This document shows positions 54,265-62,295 of a DNA stretch of 64,000 nucleotides, in pieces. The position numbers and the translations under genes were made by a program. Location of the stretch: positions 124,001 through 188,000 of the forward strand of contig NZ_VULR01000001.1 of assembly GCF_009696605.1 (NCBI RefSeq), written 5' to 3'. This stretch comes from Anaerosalibacter bizertensis. Lineage in GTDB: Bacteria > Bacillota > Clostridia > Tissierellales > Sporanaerobacteraceae. Positions within the stretch are counted from its first letter, which is position 1, and each line of letters starts with the position of its first letter. Under the pieces are notes generated by a model. That model did no database searches. It saw only the letters and a list, made by a program, of their open reading frames with translations, and had not been told where the DNA came from.

Positions 54265-55215
54265 TTACTCACCTCTTTTAAAACTATACAACTTATTAAG
54301 TTCTTTTTCTGCATCTTTTATAATATCATTTATAATTTCTTCACAGGATTTTATATCTTTAATCATGCCTGAAATTTGTCCAGCCATTAAAGATCCATTG
54401 TCTATATCTCCCTCTTTTACAGCCAATCTCAATCTACCTGCTCCTAATTCTTCTAATTCTTCAAAAGGAACTTCTTCTTTTTCTAATTTTATATACTCTT
54501 TAGAAAATCTATTTTTTATCACTCTTACTGGATAACCTGTGCTTCTTCCTGTTACTATTGCATCTCTATCTTTTGCTTTCACAATTTTCCTCTTATAATT
54601 ATCATGAGCTATACACTCAGTAGAACAAACAAATCTAGTCCCCATTTGTATTCCTTCAGCTCCTAAAGAAAGGGCCGCTAAAAAACCTCTCCCATCTGCA
54701 ATTCCTCCTGCTGCAATAACTGGAATATCTACAACATCTACCACTTGTGGAACTAAAGACATAGTAGTTAACTCCCCAATATGTCCACCAGCTTCTGTAC
54801 CTTCTACTATAAGTGCATCTGCTCCTTGCCTTTCCAATCTTTTTGCCAAAGCAACTGAAGGAACTATAGGAACAACCTTTATTCCATTACTTTTGAATTT
54901 ATCCATATATTTGCCAGGATTTCCAGCCCCTGTAGTAACAACAGGAACTTTTTCTTCACAAACCAATTCTACTATATCTTCAGCAAAAGGAGACATAAGC
55001 ATTATATTTACACCAAAAGGCTTATCTGTATTTTTCTTTAACTTTTTTATTTCATCTCTTACAACTTCCACAGGTGCAGCTCCTGCAGCAATGACTCCTA
55101 ATCCTCCTGCATTTGATACTGCTTGAGCTAATTCATGGGTTGCTACCCAAGCCATTCCTCCTTGTATAATTGGACACTCTATGTCTAAAATATCACATAT
55201 CTTTGTATTAAACAT
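54265..55215 (-). CDS. fabK: Enoyl-ACP reductase FabK (FMN)
   Basis: A 316-residue TIM-barrel flavoprotein performing the last reduction of each elongation cycle; it is related to nitronate monooxygenases. Seen: CPIIQGGMAWVATHELA, EGTEAGGHIGE, AAGGIADGRGF and GTRFVCSTECIAH. FabK organisms resist triclosan because they lack FabI; no fabI is visible here. The start is ATG 55215 with AAAGGA 8 bases upstream. Confidence 0.93.
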   Translation of the reverse strand: MFNTKICDILDIECPIIQGGMAWVATHELAQAVSNAGGLGVIAAGAAPVEVVRDEIKKLKKNTDKPFGVNIMLMSPFAEDIVELVCEEKVPVVTTGAGNPGKYMDKFKSNGIKVVPIVPSVALAKRLERQGADALIVEGTEAGGHIGELTTMSLVPQVVDVVDIPVIAAGGIADGRGFLAALSLGAEGIQMGTRFVCSTECIAHDNYKRKIVKAKDRDAIVTGRSTGYPVRVIKNRFSKEYIKLEKEEVPFEELEELGAGRLRLAVKEGDIDNGSLMAGQISGMIKDIKSCEEIINDIIKDAEKELNKLYSFKRGE

Positions 55216-55227
55216 ATACACCATCCT

Positions 55228-56223
55228 TTATTTATTCCATTTCAATAGTACTGATGCCCAAGTAAGTCCTGCACCAAAAGCTACGAATAAAACTATATCA
55301 TCTTTTTTTATGTAACCTTTGTGGAAAGCTTCATCTAAAGCAATGGGTATTGAAGCAGATGATATATTCCCATATCTATCTAAATTTACATATACTTTAT
55401 CTCTTTTTATCTTAAGCCTCTTAGCTGCAGATTCAATAATTCTTATATTTGCCTGATGAGGAATAAGATAATCAATAGCTTCCAAAGGAATATTTGCTTT
55501 TTCTAAAGCCCTTTTAGATGCTTTTTCCATAGATCTTACTGCAAACTTAAAAACCTCTCTTCCATCCATATGTACATAATGGAGTCTTTTATTTACAGTT
55601 TCAATTGATGCAGGATTTAGAGAACCTCCTGCCGGTTGAGTTAAGAAATGTCCATTTGCTCCGTCTGCTCCTAAATCATAAGAAAGTATACCTTTTCCAT
55701 CTTCACATCTCTGTAAAACACAAGCTCCTGCACCATCCCCAAAAAGTACACAGGTATTCCTATCTTTCCAATCTAATATTCGAGATAATATCTCAGCTCC
55801 AACAACTAAAACTGTGTCATATGCTCCAGTTGCTATAAAATTAGAGCCTATAGCCAGCCCATATAAAAAACCTGAGCACCCAACTGATATATCAAAAGCA
55901 CTGGCATTATTTGCTCCTATATTCTTCTGCACAATACATGCAGTAGAAGGAAATGCCATATCAGGTGTAACTGTTGCCACAAGAATCAAATCTATATCTT
56001 CTGGCAAAATATTTGCATCCCTAATAGCTTTTTTTACAGCTTCTGTGCACAGGTCTGAAGTTGCTATATCTTTCTTTGCTATCCTTCTTTCACAAATCCC
56101 TGTTCTAGTCCTTATCCATTCATCTGAAGTATCTACTATCTTGCTTAAATCATCATTTGTTACTATTTTTTCAGGAACATAACTTCCTACCCCTGAAATT
56201 CCTACAGAATATATAGTATTCAA
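55228..56223 (-). CDS. fabH: 3-oxoacyl-ACP synthase III FabH
   Basis: A 331-residue initiating condensing enzyme. Active Cys116 in FDISVGCSGF, His in IPHQANIRI and Asn in YGNISSAS. The start is placed at TTG 56223 because GGAGGTG lies 8 bases before it and the residues fit the family (NTIYSVGISGVGSYVP); earlier in-frame ATGs would add a hydrophobic leader. First gene of the fab operon, about 80 bases from its promoter start. Confidence 0.93.
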   Translation of the reverse strand: MNTIYSVGISGVGSYVPEKIVTNDDLSKIVDTSDEWIRTRTGICERRIAKKDIATSDLCTEAVKKAIRDANILPEDIDLILVATVTPDMAFPSTACIVQKNIGANNASAFDISVGCSGFLYGLAIGSNFIATGAYDTVLVVGAEILSRILDWKDRNTCVLFGDGAGACVLQRCEDGKGILSYDLGADGANGHFLTQPAGGSLNPASIETVNKRLHYVHMDGREVFKFAVRSMEKASKRALEKANIPLEAIDYLIPHQANIRIIESAAKRLKIKRDKVYVNLDRYGNISSASIPIALDEAFHKGYIKKDDIVLFVAFGAGLTWASVLLKWNK

Positions 56224-56301
56224 TATATACACCTCCAAACCTACTAATAGCAACATATACAGCATACATGGTCATTAAACTTATATATTGCCTTCAACTT
56301 A

Positions 56302-56320
56302 CAAGAAATAGTATATATTA
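56302..56320. repeat. fab-shared 19-bp motif, copy 2
   Basis: CAAGAAATAGTATATATTA, identical to 50504-50522. It covers the -10 and start site of the fabH promoter. In both copies the gene reads leftward, so the motif has the same position and orientation relative to its promoter. Confidence 0.7.
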
Positions 56321-56338
56321 AATAAAAAGTTTTTTCAA
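56310..56338 (-). promoter_or_regulatory. Promoter of the fabH operon
   Basis: Minus strand TTGAAA, 17-base spacer, TATACT; start near 56303, about 80 bases before fabH. Confidence 0.7.
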
Positions 56339-56601
56339 TTTCTTTTTTTCCAGAATACCCCATGGCCTGAATTACATTTTAATATATCTATAACAAGATA
56401 TTAACTATTTTAGATAATAGCTTTAATTTTCCCCATCAATATCTTTTAAAACTTCTTTATTCTCCCTAACTGTAGTACCAATAACCTCCAATATTTTAAC
56501 TCTCTTAATCCTATTTTTTTATTTATAATTCTTCCAGTTATATTATAACATATATAGTAATTTATAATTAATAATTAAATTGAATGTGCTTAACTAAGCA
56601 T
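56339..56601. other. Spacer upstream of the fabH promoter
   Basis: About 260 AT-rich bases with no reading frame or RNA motif that I can recognise. A T-rich stretch near 56339-56350 precedes the -35 box and may act as an UP-like element. Confidence 0.35.
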
Positions 56602-56631
56602 AAAAATAGGCTGTTTAAACAGCCTATTTTT
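56602..56631. terminator. Terminator of the B12-protein operon
   Basis: Perfect palindrome AAAAATAGGCTGTTT/AAACAGCCTATTTTT followed by a T-rich tail, just after the stop codon at 56641. Confidence 0.88.
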
Positions 56632-56640
56632 AAATTAATT

Positions 56641-58287
56641 TTATACTACTGATTTTTTTTCATTATTTTTAATTATTCTATCTATTCTTTCTCTTTCTGA
56701 TATAACTCTTCCTTCTCTAGTGTCATAAGGATATAGTGCTCCATTAACTAAACGAGTAGTTAATTCTCCTTTTGCGGCCGAGTTTCCCTTAAATTGTGGA
56801 GTATCTAATAGTCCTATTTCAACTGCTCTTGCTAAGGTTTCTACATCTGATAATGGATCTTTTACTGTAGGATTTAAAACTTTAATTGCCTCTAGTATTA
56901 AATTAGCTTCTTCTATAAGTTCTTTTTTCCTCTCCTCTACTATTAAATTTTTAGTCATATCAACTGTACCTAAGAATTCGTTCCTTATTACACCTCTAAC
57001 TATTTTACAAGATTCTATTATTTCTTCTGCTCCAGCTGCATGATGTGCTTCGCAATATCCAACTACATGATATATATGAGGTTTTATAGCCATAGCTAGA
57101 TAAGCTGATGAAGCTAATTGACCTTTAGCTTGGTTTAAGTCTGCCGGGAAACTTGCTAACCCTGCTCTTGCCTGTCTATATGTTCTAAAGTTTTCATCTT
57201 CCAAACTTTCTACCAATTCTATTTTTGCAAGCATCTTAGCTAAATCCATTTGCGGAGACATAAATGCAGGTACATTAAACATATATTGTGATACATAGTC
57301 CTTTACACCCATTTTTTTAGCATTATAAGCAGCTAAATAAGCAGCAGCCACTCCTATAGCATCATGTGCATCCCTTAAACTCCAATGATGAGGATCATTT
57401 ACCTCTACAGGAATATCTCTATCTCCATGCCATTTCATTACTTGTTGATTTTCTTTAATGGCTTCTCTTAGAGTCCTAGGTCCTCTTTTATCTAAATCAC
57501 TGTACCAAAATAATGGTACTGCACACCACGCATTATCAATGGTCTTTTTTAGCATTTCAGCAAAGGGTAACAAATTTTTAGTCCCACTATAACATCTTAG
57601 TAAAGGATAATTACCTACTTGGGCTGCTTCATAAAGTTTATTAAAATCTTCACTACTTCTCAGAGGCACCCCTCCAGCTCCATCTAATCTATGATCCATT
57701 TTATCTTGTTCAAAAAAATATTCCTGAGCATTTTGATCCGGTGCAATTGATATAACATCTAATACTTCTGCTTTTGCTATTTTTTCTATTGCTTCAGTTG
57801 TTTTTTCTAAAGATGGAAGGCCTAAGTGATGTCTAAGTATTGGATAAGGATATTTAGAATTAATTCTAGTAATAAGATCTTTTGGATAGAACTCTTGTTT
57901 TTTATAATCCTTTCCCTTTAGGTAAGCTATCACTTCATCTATATCTTCTGTTCCATAAAAGATCTTGTGAAAAATCCCACTTTTTTCTGCAATTTTTGCA
58001 GTAGGCTCTGTACCACCAAACATCCATTTTACATTATTTATATTCTGTCTTTCTATTTTTTCTTTTAGTTCAATAAGTATTTCTTCTAATGGTTCAGGAG
58101 TAAGTCTATAACTTAAAGCTACAATATCTGGATTTAATTCTAATATCTTTTCTATAACTTTATCTATAGAAAGCGCAATACCTAAAAATTCTGTCTCATA
58201 ACCTTCTTTTTCAGCTAATGTTAAAAAATTCATCGTTCCTGCCACATGAACACAGTTTCCTATAGTGCCAGCAATTATTCTCTTCAT
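56641..58287 (-). CDS. Cobalamin-binding mutase-like protein (B12-binding domain plus TIM-barrel-like domain)
   Basis: A 548-residue protein. The N-terminal 110 residues look like the Rossmann-type B12-binding domain of mutases and methyltransferases: CVHVAG at 12-17 aligns with DxHxxG (His14 would be the cobalt ligand; Asp is replaced by Cys), SYRLT near 59 replaces SxL, and GG lies at 91-92. The remainder (DGAGGVPLRSSEDFNKLYE, GTKNLLPFAEML, VEVNDPHHWSLRDAHD) suggests a TIM-barrel catalytic part of the glutamate mutase E or OraE type. It overlaps the dehydrogenase stop (TAATG). Co-regulated through the c-di-AMP riboswitch. An adenosylcobalamin-dependent isomerisation of an amino acid is inferred; the substrate is unknown. 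Confidence 0.7.
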   Translation of the reverse strand: MKRIIAGTIGNCVHVAGTMNFLTLAEKEGYETEFLGIALSIDKVIEKILELNPDIVALSYRLTPEPLEEILIELKEKIERQNINNVKWMFGGTEPTAKIAEKSGIFHKIFYGTEDIDEVIAYLKGKDYKKQEFYPKDLITRINSKYPYPILRHHLGLPSLEKTTEAIEKIAKAEVLDVISIAPDQNAQEYFFEQDKMDHRLDGAGGVPLRSSEDFNKLYEAAQVGNYPLLRCYSGTKNLLPFAEMLKKTIDNAWCAVPLFWYSDLDKRGPRTLREAIKENQQVMKWHGDRDIPVEVNDPHHWSLRDAHDAIGVAAAYLAAYNAKKMGVKDYVSQYMFNVPAFMSPQMDLAKMLAKIELVESLEDENFRTYRQARAGLASFPADLNQAKGQLASSAYLAMAIKPHIYHVVGYCEAHHAAGAEEIIESCKIVRGVIRNEFLGTVDMTKNLIVEERKKELIEEANLILEAIKVLNPTVKDPLSDVETLARAVEIGLLDTPQFKGNSAAKGELTTRLVNGALYPYDTREGRVISERERIDRIIKNNEKKSVV

Positions 58288-59402
58288 TATGCCACCACCC
58301 CTTTTTCTTTAGTAACTATACCAGTTTGAGCAAAATTGTGTATTTCATCTAAGTCTAATCCATCAAGACCAAGATGTTCAACTGTCCTACCACTATTCCA
58401 AAAATCTTTCCCTGTCATAAGTTCAGCTAGTCTAATTACAGAATCTATTGCTAGAGTATCTATATTTAATTGTTTTCCAAGTGAAGACATGGGAACTAAA
58501 CTATAGGGTACATCTTCATATATATATCTGATATTAAGTCCTTTAGGAGCTAAAAGTCCTTTATATCCTGGATTATTTTGTATAGCTTCATATAGGTTTG
58601 TTCCTACTGCTCCATAGGATTCATATAGCCAATCCTTAGCTGAGCAAGTTTCAATATTCAATGCTTGGGCTATTCTCATTCTTTCATTATCCATCTTTTC
58701 TAAAAACTTACTAATTGATGGTGTAATTCCCTCTGTATAATAATCAAATGGCGCCCCTCTTTCGATATGACCACTATTTAATAAAGTAGGGGCTGGATGA
58801 AATATAGCACCATAGTTATTCAAACTTGTTTCCATAACATCCCTTGCAGGTACAAATTGTGGATATGCAGATGAAAGCATATGAATAACTTCATCCGTCT
58901 TTGTAGATGGAATGCACGCTAAAGATACCTCATTTTTTTCTCTATATATATGAGCAGATCTAGCACTAGTTTTCCTACAAGCATATATGAAAGTTTGAGC
59001 CTCTCCTACAACTATATTTTTATCACATCCATTTTTCTTAAGGGTAGTATATATTTCTAATGCTCCACCTGTTCTACCTGGATTTAAAATTATTATTTGA
59101 CCATCTTTTAAATATGGGGCCATTAACTTTCCAAGGTTATAATGCCCAATAGCGGGAATAGTGACCATTATTATATCCACATTTTCAATAACTTCCTTTA
59201 TATTGTCGCTAACTATGTTTAGCTTTCCAGTACCTTCTTTTTCCCCTGTCAATGTAATAGTTGGCTTCTCCATTAATGGTAAAATTTTTTGTAAGGTTCT
59301 ATTATATAGATTTACTGCGAAACCTTTTTTAGCTAGATAACCTGCCATTGCAAGTCCTCCATTTCCTGCTCCTATAATCCCATAACTAAGACAATTTTTC
59401 AT
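58287..59402 (-). CDS. NAD/NADP octopine/nopaline (opine) dehydrogenase family protein
   Basis: A 371-residue dehydrogenase. Rossmann loop GIIGAGNGGLAMAGYLAKKG (8-27); ILNPGRTGGALE; the C-terminal opine dehydrogenase domain with the catalytic His in NNYGAIFHPAPTLLNSG (His about 214). Opine dehydrogenases reductively couple an amino acid to a 2-oxo acid, or run in reverse. The start is ATG 59402, since AGGGAGGGAG lies just upstream, and an earlier in-frame start would run into the riboswitch region. First gene behind the ydaO-type riboswitch and translationally coupled to the B12 protein. The amino acid and keto acid are not known. Confidence 0.82.
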   Translation of the reverse strand: MKNCLSYGIIGAGNGGLAMAGYLAKKGFAVNLYNRTLQKILPLMEKPTITLTGEKEGTGKLNIVSDNIKEVIENVDIIMVTIPAIGHYNLGKLMAPYLKDGQIIILNPGRTGGALEIYTTLKKNGCDKNIVVGEAQTFIYACRKTSARSAHIYREKNEVSLACIPSTKTDEVIHMLSSAYPQFVPARDVMETSLNNYGAIFHPAPTLLNSGHIERGAPFDYYTEGITPSISKFLEKMDNERMRIAQALNIETCSAKDWLYESYGAVGTNLYEAIQNNPGYKGLLAPKGLNIRYIYEDVPYSLVPMSSLGKQLNIDTLAIDSVIRLAELMTGKDFWNSGRTVEHLGLDGLDLDEIHNFAQTGIVTKEKGVVA

Positions 59403-59432
59403 AAGACACTCCCTCCCTAAGCACAATATTTA

Positions 59433-59467
59433 TAATAAAATTTAGACTATGGGGCCCATAGTCTAAA
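59433..59467 (-). terminator. Riboswitch expression-platform terminator
   Basis: Palindrome TTTAGACTATGGG / CCCATAGTCTAAA followed on the minus strand by TTTTATTAT, lying between the riboswitch aptamer and the dehydrogenase ribosome binding site. Formation would stop transcription before the operon. Ligand-bound aptamer favouring the terminator fits the known OFF behaviour of c-di-AMP riboswitches. Confidence 0.85.
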
Positions 59468-59487
59468 TTAAAATACTATTCCCCTTC

Positions 59488-59602
59488 TACGCTGACGGAG
59501 TTAACTGACGGATTCGGGCAAGGGTATGCCCTACCTCTAAGAGGATTCACCCCATATACATGGTTCCCCCGCTTCTTTTAAAATAAAAGAATTAAGCGAT
59601 TG
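59488..59602 (-). ncRNA. ydaO-yuaA (cyclic di-AMP) riboswitch aptamer
   Basis: On the minus strand in order: ATCGCTTAAT, then AAGCGGGGGAACCA, GGGGTGAATCCT, GTAGGGCATACCC, CCGAATCCGTCAG, TAACTCCGTCAGCG. These are the hallmark conserved segments of the ydaO-yuaA class, including the repeated CCGTCAG halves. It lies 36 bases after the ATP-grasp gene and upstream of an intrinsic terminator. The class senses c-di-AMP and usually controls wall, potassium and osmolyte genes. A cobalamin riboswitch is excluded by sequence. Confidence 0.93.
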
Positions 59603-59637
59603 AATTGTGAATATTCATATATTTCTGTACATAATTT

Positions 59638-60642
59638 TTATGAAATAAGCGGTTCTTTTCTTTCTCCATCAATTAGTCCATATCTATCTATAGCGCTCTC
59701 TGTAATCATAGAAATAAATTCTGCTCTATCATATCCTAGTTCATTTGCCATATATCCCATATATCCGTGATGAACATTTTTCTCGCCCTTTCTTGCCTCC
59801 ATAGTAAGACCTGCAAAAGTATTTATCTCTAAGAAATATGGTATATTGTCCTTTCCTAAAATCATATCTATTCTGCCAAAATCCTTAACATTTAAAACTT
59901 TATATATTTCTAAAGCCGTTTTTTTAATTTTATTTTCAATATCTTTAGGAAAATCTGCTGGACAATGTATTATTTCATTATCAAACATCTTATGTTCATA
60001 AGTATTTGTTTTAGCAGAATTGTATCCAATTTCTAAAAGAGGTAATATTTTAGGCTCTTTATATCCAATAATGCCAACAGTTAACTCTCTTCCATCTATA
60101 AATTCTTCAATTAATGCTGGTTGGCCTATTTTTTCAGTTATTTTTTCAACCACTTTAGGAAGTTGTTCATATTTATAAATTATATTTTCCTCGCTAATAC
60201 CAGCACTTCCTCTACCTCTTAAAGGTTTTACGAACAATGGATAGTTTAAATCTGTCTTTGGAATCTCTTTTGGACTCCTAGCTATTACAAACTTAGGTGT
60301 AGGTAATTTATTGAAAGCTACTATTTCTTTTCTAACAGCTTTGTTAGTAGCTACTAAATCTATACCAGATCCTACATAAGGTATACCAAATGCTTCAAGA
60401 AATGAAATCTCTTTAAGACTAGAAGCATTGAATATTAAATCTACCTTTTCCTTAATAATATTTTTCAATGTTTCTCTAGGATCCACTCTCCATTCTAGCA
60501 ATACTGCATCATAACCTGACTCTTTAAGAGCCATATAATGTTGATATGCTTCTTCATAAGCATCATCATAAACTTTATCTGGTGTAAGTTTTTTCTGAAA
60601 TTCCACATTTCTGAATTTTCTCCAAAACACACCTATTTTCAT
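59638..60642 (-). CDS. D-alanine-D-alanine ligase-like ATP-grasp enzyme
   Basis: A 334-residue ATP-grasp protein resembling Ddl. Central ATP-grasp features: YPLFVKPLRGRGSAGISEE (about 134-152, glycine-rich loop), IEEFIDGRELTVGIIG, and metal-binding FLEINTFAGLTMEARKG (about 272-288). The N-terminal domain (1-100) differs from usual Ddl beginning with KIGVFWRKFRNVE. Ddl-specific signature (NTxPGMT) is replaced by NTFAGLT, so D-Ala is not certain. It lies upstream of the riboswitch on the same strand, with its own promoter at 60875-60903 and a 225-base leader. Ligation of an amino acid to a carboxylate, with products linked to the neighbouring opine/B12 genes, is a guess. Confidence 0.78.
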   Translation of the reverse strand: MKIGVFWRKFRNVEFQKKLTPDKVYDDAYEEAYQHYMALKESGYDAVLLEWRVDPRETLKNIIKEKVDLIFNASSLKEISFLEAFGIPYVGSGIDLVATNKAVRKEIVAFNKLPTPKFVIARSPKEIPKTDLNYPLFVKPLRGRGSAGISEENIIYKYEQLPKVVEKITEKIGQPALIEEFIDGRELTVGIIGYKEPKILPLLEIGYNSAKTNTYEHKMFDNEIIHCPADFPKDIENKIKKTALEIYKVLNVKDFGRIDMILGKDNIPYFLEINTFAGLTMEARKGEKNVHHGYMGYMANELGYDRAEFISMITESAIDRYGLIDGERKEPLIS

Positions 60643-60868
60643 ATATAAGACCTCCTATTTTTATAAAACGATAGACTTTAGCTTTTGCTTTGTCCGTTTT
60701 TAAACATGAGAAAGTAAAGCTATAGTTTAGCCTTCTTTAAAAAATTTTATTTAAACTCTTGTTTCAGATTTTAATAGATATAATTTAATAATTTAAAAAG
60801 AATAGTTAATAAAAACGAATTGATAAAAACCGAAAGAAAATAACGAGCAGAATTGTATAATACGCCCA
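60643..60868 (-). ncRNA. Unassigned 225-base leader of the ATP-grasp gene
   Basis: From the start predicted by the promoter at 60875-60903 to the ATG is about 225 bases. It contains an imperfect hairpin (about 60666-60730, ACTATAGCTTT pairing with AAAGCTAAAGT) just before the ribosome binding site AGGAGG. Its length suggests regulation, but I do not recognise a riboswitch class: the GEMM/c-di-GMP and ydaO signatures are absent. Confidence 0.35.
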
Positions 60869-60874
60869 ACTGAT

Positions 60875-60903
60875 ATTATACCAGAAACATAAATAAAATG
60901 CAA
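60875..60903 (-). promoter_or_regulatory. Promoter of the ATP-grasp gene
   Basis: Minus strand TTGCAT, 17-base spacer ending TGG, TATAAT: an extended -10 promoter. Start near 60868. Confidence 0.7.
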
Positions 60904-60949
60904 CATATTTTTTAAAGTAAATTATTACAAAAAACAATTGTTTAAAAAT

Positions 60950-60981
60950 AAAAAAGCTAGCTGAAATTCAGCTAGCTTTTT
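60950..60981. terminator. Terminator of the 2-oxoacid oxidoreductase operon
   Basis: Palindrome AAAAAGCTAGCTGAA / TTCAGCTAGCTTTTT, at the end of the gamma subunit gene, with T-rich flanks. Confidence 0.88.
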
Positions 60982-60987
60982 GTACAT

Positions 60988-61545
60988 TTATACCATTGCT
61001 TTCTCTTGTTCTTTTGCTGCTTCCATACCTTTTTCAATAGCCTCTTTGTTTAAAGGTAATAGATGGGCTTTATTTTCCCCAAACACTTTAGTAAAAGCTT
61101 CTAATACAGATTCTTCTTTTACCAATTTAGTAGCTTCTAAATAAGCTCCTAATATTACCATATTTGCAACCCTATCATTCCCTAATTTGTTTGCTATTTC
61201 ATTAGCTGGTATATAATATACATCTATATCATTTCTTACTGCTTTCTTATCTATTAAAGATGAATTAATAAAAAGTTTTCCACCTTTTATTACATCATCT
61301 TCAAATTTATCAAGAGATGGTTTGTTCATAACAATTACTGCACTTGCTTCTTCTATTACTGGTGCTCCTATAGATTCATCAGATACTATAACGTTACAGT
61401 TAGCAGTCCCTCCACGCATTTCTGGCCCATAAGATGGTAGCCATGATACATGTCTATTTTCAATCATTCCAGCATAAGTTAACAATTGACCTATAGCCAT
61501 AACTCCTTGCCCACCAAAACCTGCAACAACTATTCTTTCTTCCAT
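60988..61545 (-). CDS. 2-oxoacid:ferredoxin oxidoreductase gamma subunit
   Basis: A 185-residue gamma subunit (POR_N/VorC-type): GFGGQGVMAIGQLL at 9-22, and a Rossmann-like fold with MRGGTANCNVIVSDE. With the TPP-binding beta subunit 3 bases upstream and the alpha subunit it forms a heterotetrameric enzyme. It is the last gene of the operon. Context with amino-acid fermentation favours branched-chain 2-oxoacid (VOR) or 2-oxoglutarate (KOR) activity; I cannot decide from sequence. Confidence 0.88.
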   Translation of the reverse strand: MEERIVVAGFGGQGVMAIGQLLTYAGMIENRHVSWLPSYGPEMRGGTANCNVIVSDESIGAPVIEEASAVIVMNKPSLDKFEDDVIKGGKLFINSSLIDKKAVRNDIDVYYIPANEIANKLGNDRVANMVILGAYLEATKLVKEESVLEAFTKVFGENKAHLLPLNKEAIEKGMEAAKEQEKAMV

Positions 61546-61548
61546 TTC

Positions 61549-62295
61549 TTATTCCACCTCCTCTGGGGTTCTAAAATTTCCTAGAGGATAATAAGGTATC
61601 ATGTTTTCTTCTAACCATTTCAAAGCTTCTTCTGGAGTATATCCCCAATTAGTTGGACAAGTAGATAGTACTTCTACTATTCCAAATCCTTCTCCATTAA
61701 TTTGTGTTTCAAAACATTTTTTTATAGCTTTTTTTGCTTTTCTTACATTAGCTGGAGTATTTACTGCTACCCTTTCTACAAACTTTGCTCCATGAATTGT
61801 AGCAAGCATTTCAGCCATTCTTATAGGTCTACCAGCATGAGCTTCATCTCTTCCATAAGGTGCTGTTGTAGCTTTTTGTCCTACAAGGGTTGTTGGAGCC
61901 ATCTGTCCTCCAGTCATACCATATATTGCATTATTTATAAATATAGTTGAAATTTTTTCTCCACGATGGGCAGCATGAACTATTTCAGCAGTACCTATTG
62001 AAGCTAAATCCCCATCTCCTTGATAGGTAAATACAAATTTATCTGGATGAACCCTTTTTATTCCCGTAGCTACTGCAGGTGCCCTTCCATGAGCTGCCTC
62101 ATGCATATCGCAATTAAAATATTTATATGCTAGAACAGAACATCCTACAGGTGCAACCCCTATAGTATCATCAAGAACTCCTAACTCTTCCAAAGATTCA
62201 GCAACTAATCTATGAACTATACCATGGGTACATCCTGGACAATAGTGGGTTTGTTCATCTGTTAACCCTCTAGTCTTCTCAAATACTACAGCCAT
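61549..62295 (-). CDS. 2-oxoacid:ferredoxin oxidoreductase beta subunit (TPP-binding)
   Basis: A 248-residue TPP subunit. CPGCTHG near residue 18 and GCSVLAYKYFNCD supply Fe-S-associated cysteines; the TPP motif is GDGDLASIG followed 28 residues later by NNAIYGMTGGQ. It starts ATG 62295 inside the last codons of the alpha gene (17-base overlap) with GGAGGTG upstream. It transfers electrons from oxidative decarboxylation of 2-oxoacids to ferredoxin. Confidence 0.92.
   Translation of the reverse strand: MAVVFEKTRGLTDEQTHYCPGCTHGIVHRLVAESLEELGVLDDTIGVAPVGCSVLAYKYFNCDMHEAAHGRAPAVATGIKRVHPDKFVFTYQGDGDLASIGTAEIVHAAHRGEKISTIFINNAIYGMTGGQMAPTTLVGQKATTAPYGRDEAHAGRPIRMAEMLATIHGAKFVERVAVNTPANVRKAKKAIKKCFETQINGEGFGIVEVLSTCPTNWGYTPEEALKWLEENMIPYYPLGNFRTPEEVE

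Noticed and set aside
59488-59602. Cobalamin riboswitch in front of a B12-related operon
   Set aside because: The B12-box and other cobalamin aptamer segments are absent; the conserved blocks match ydaO-yuaA instead.
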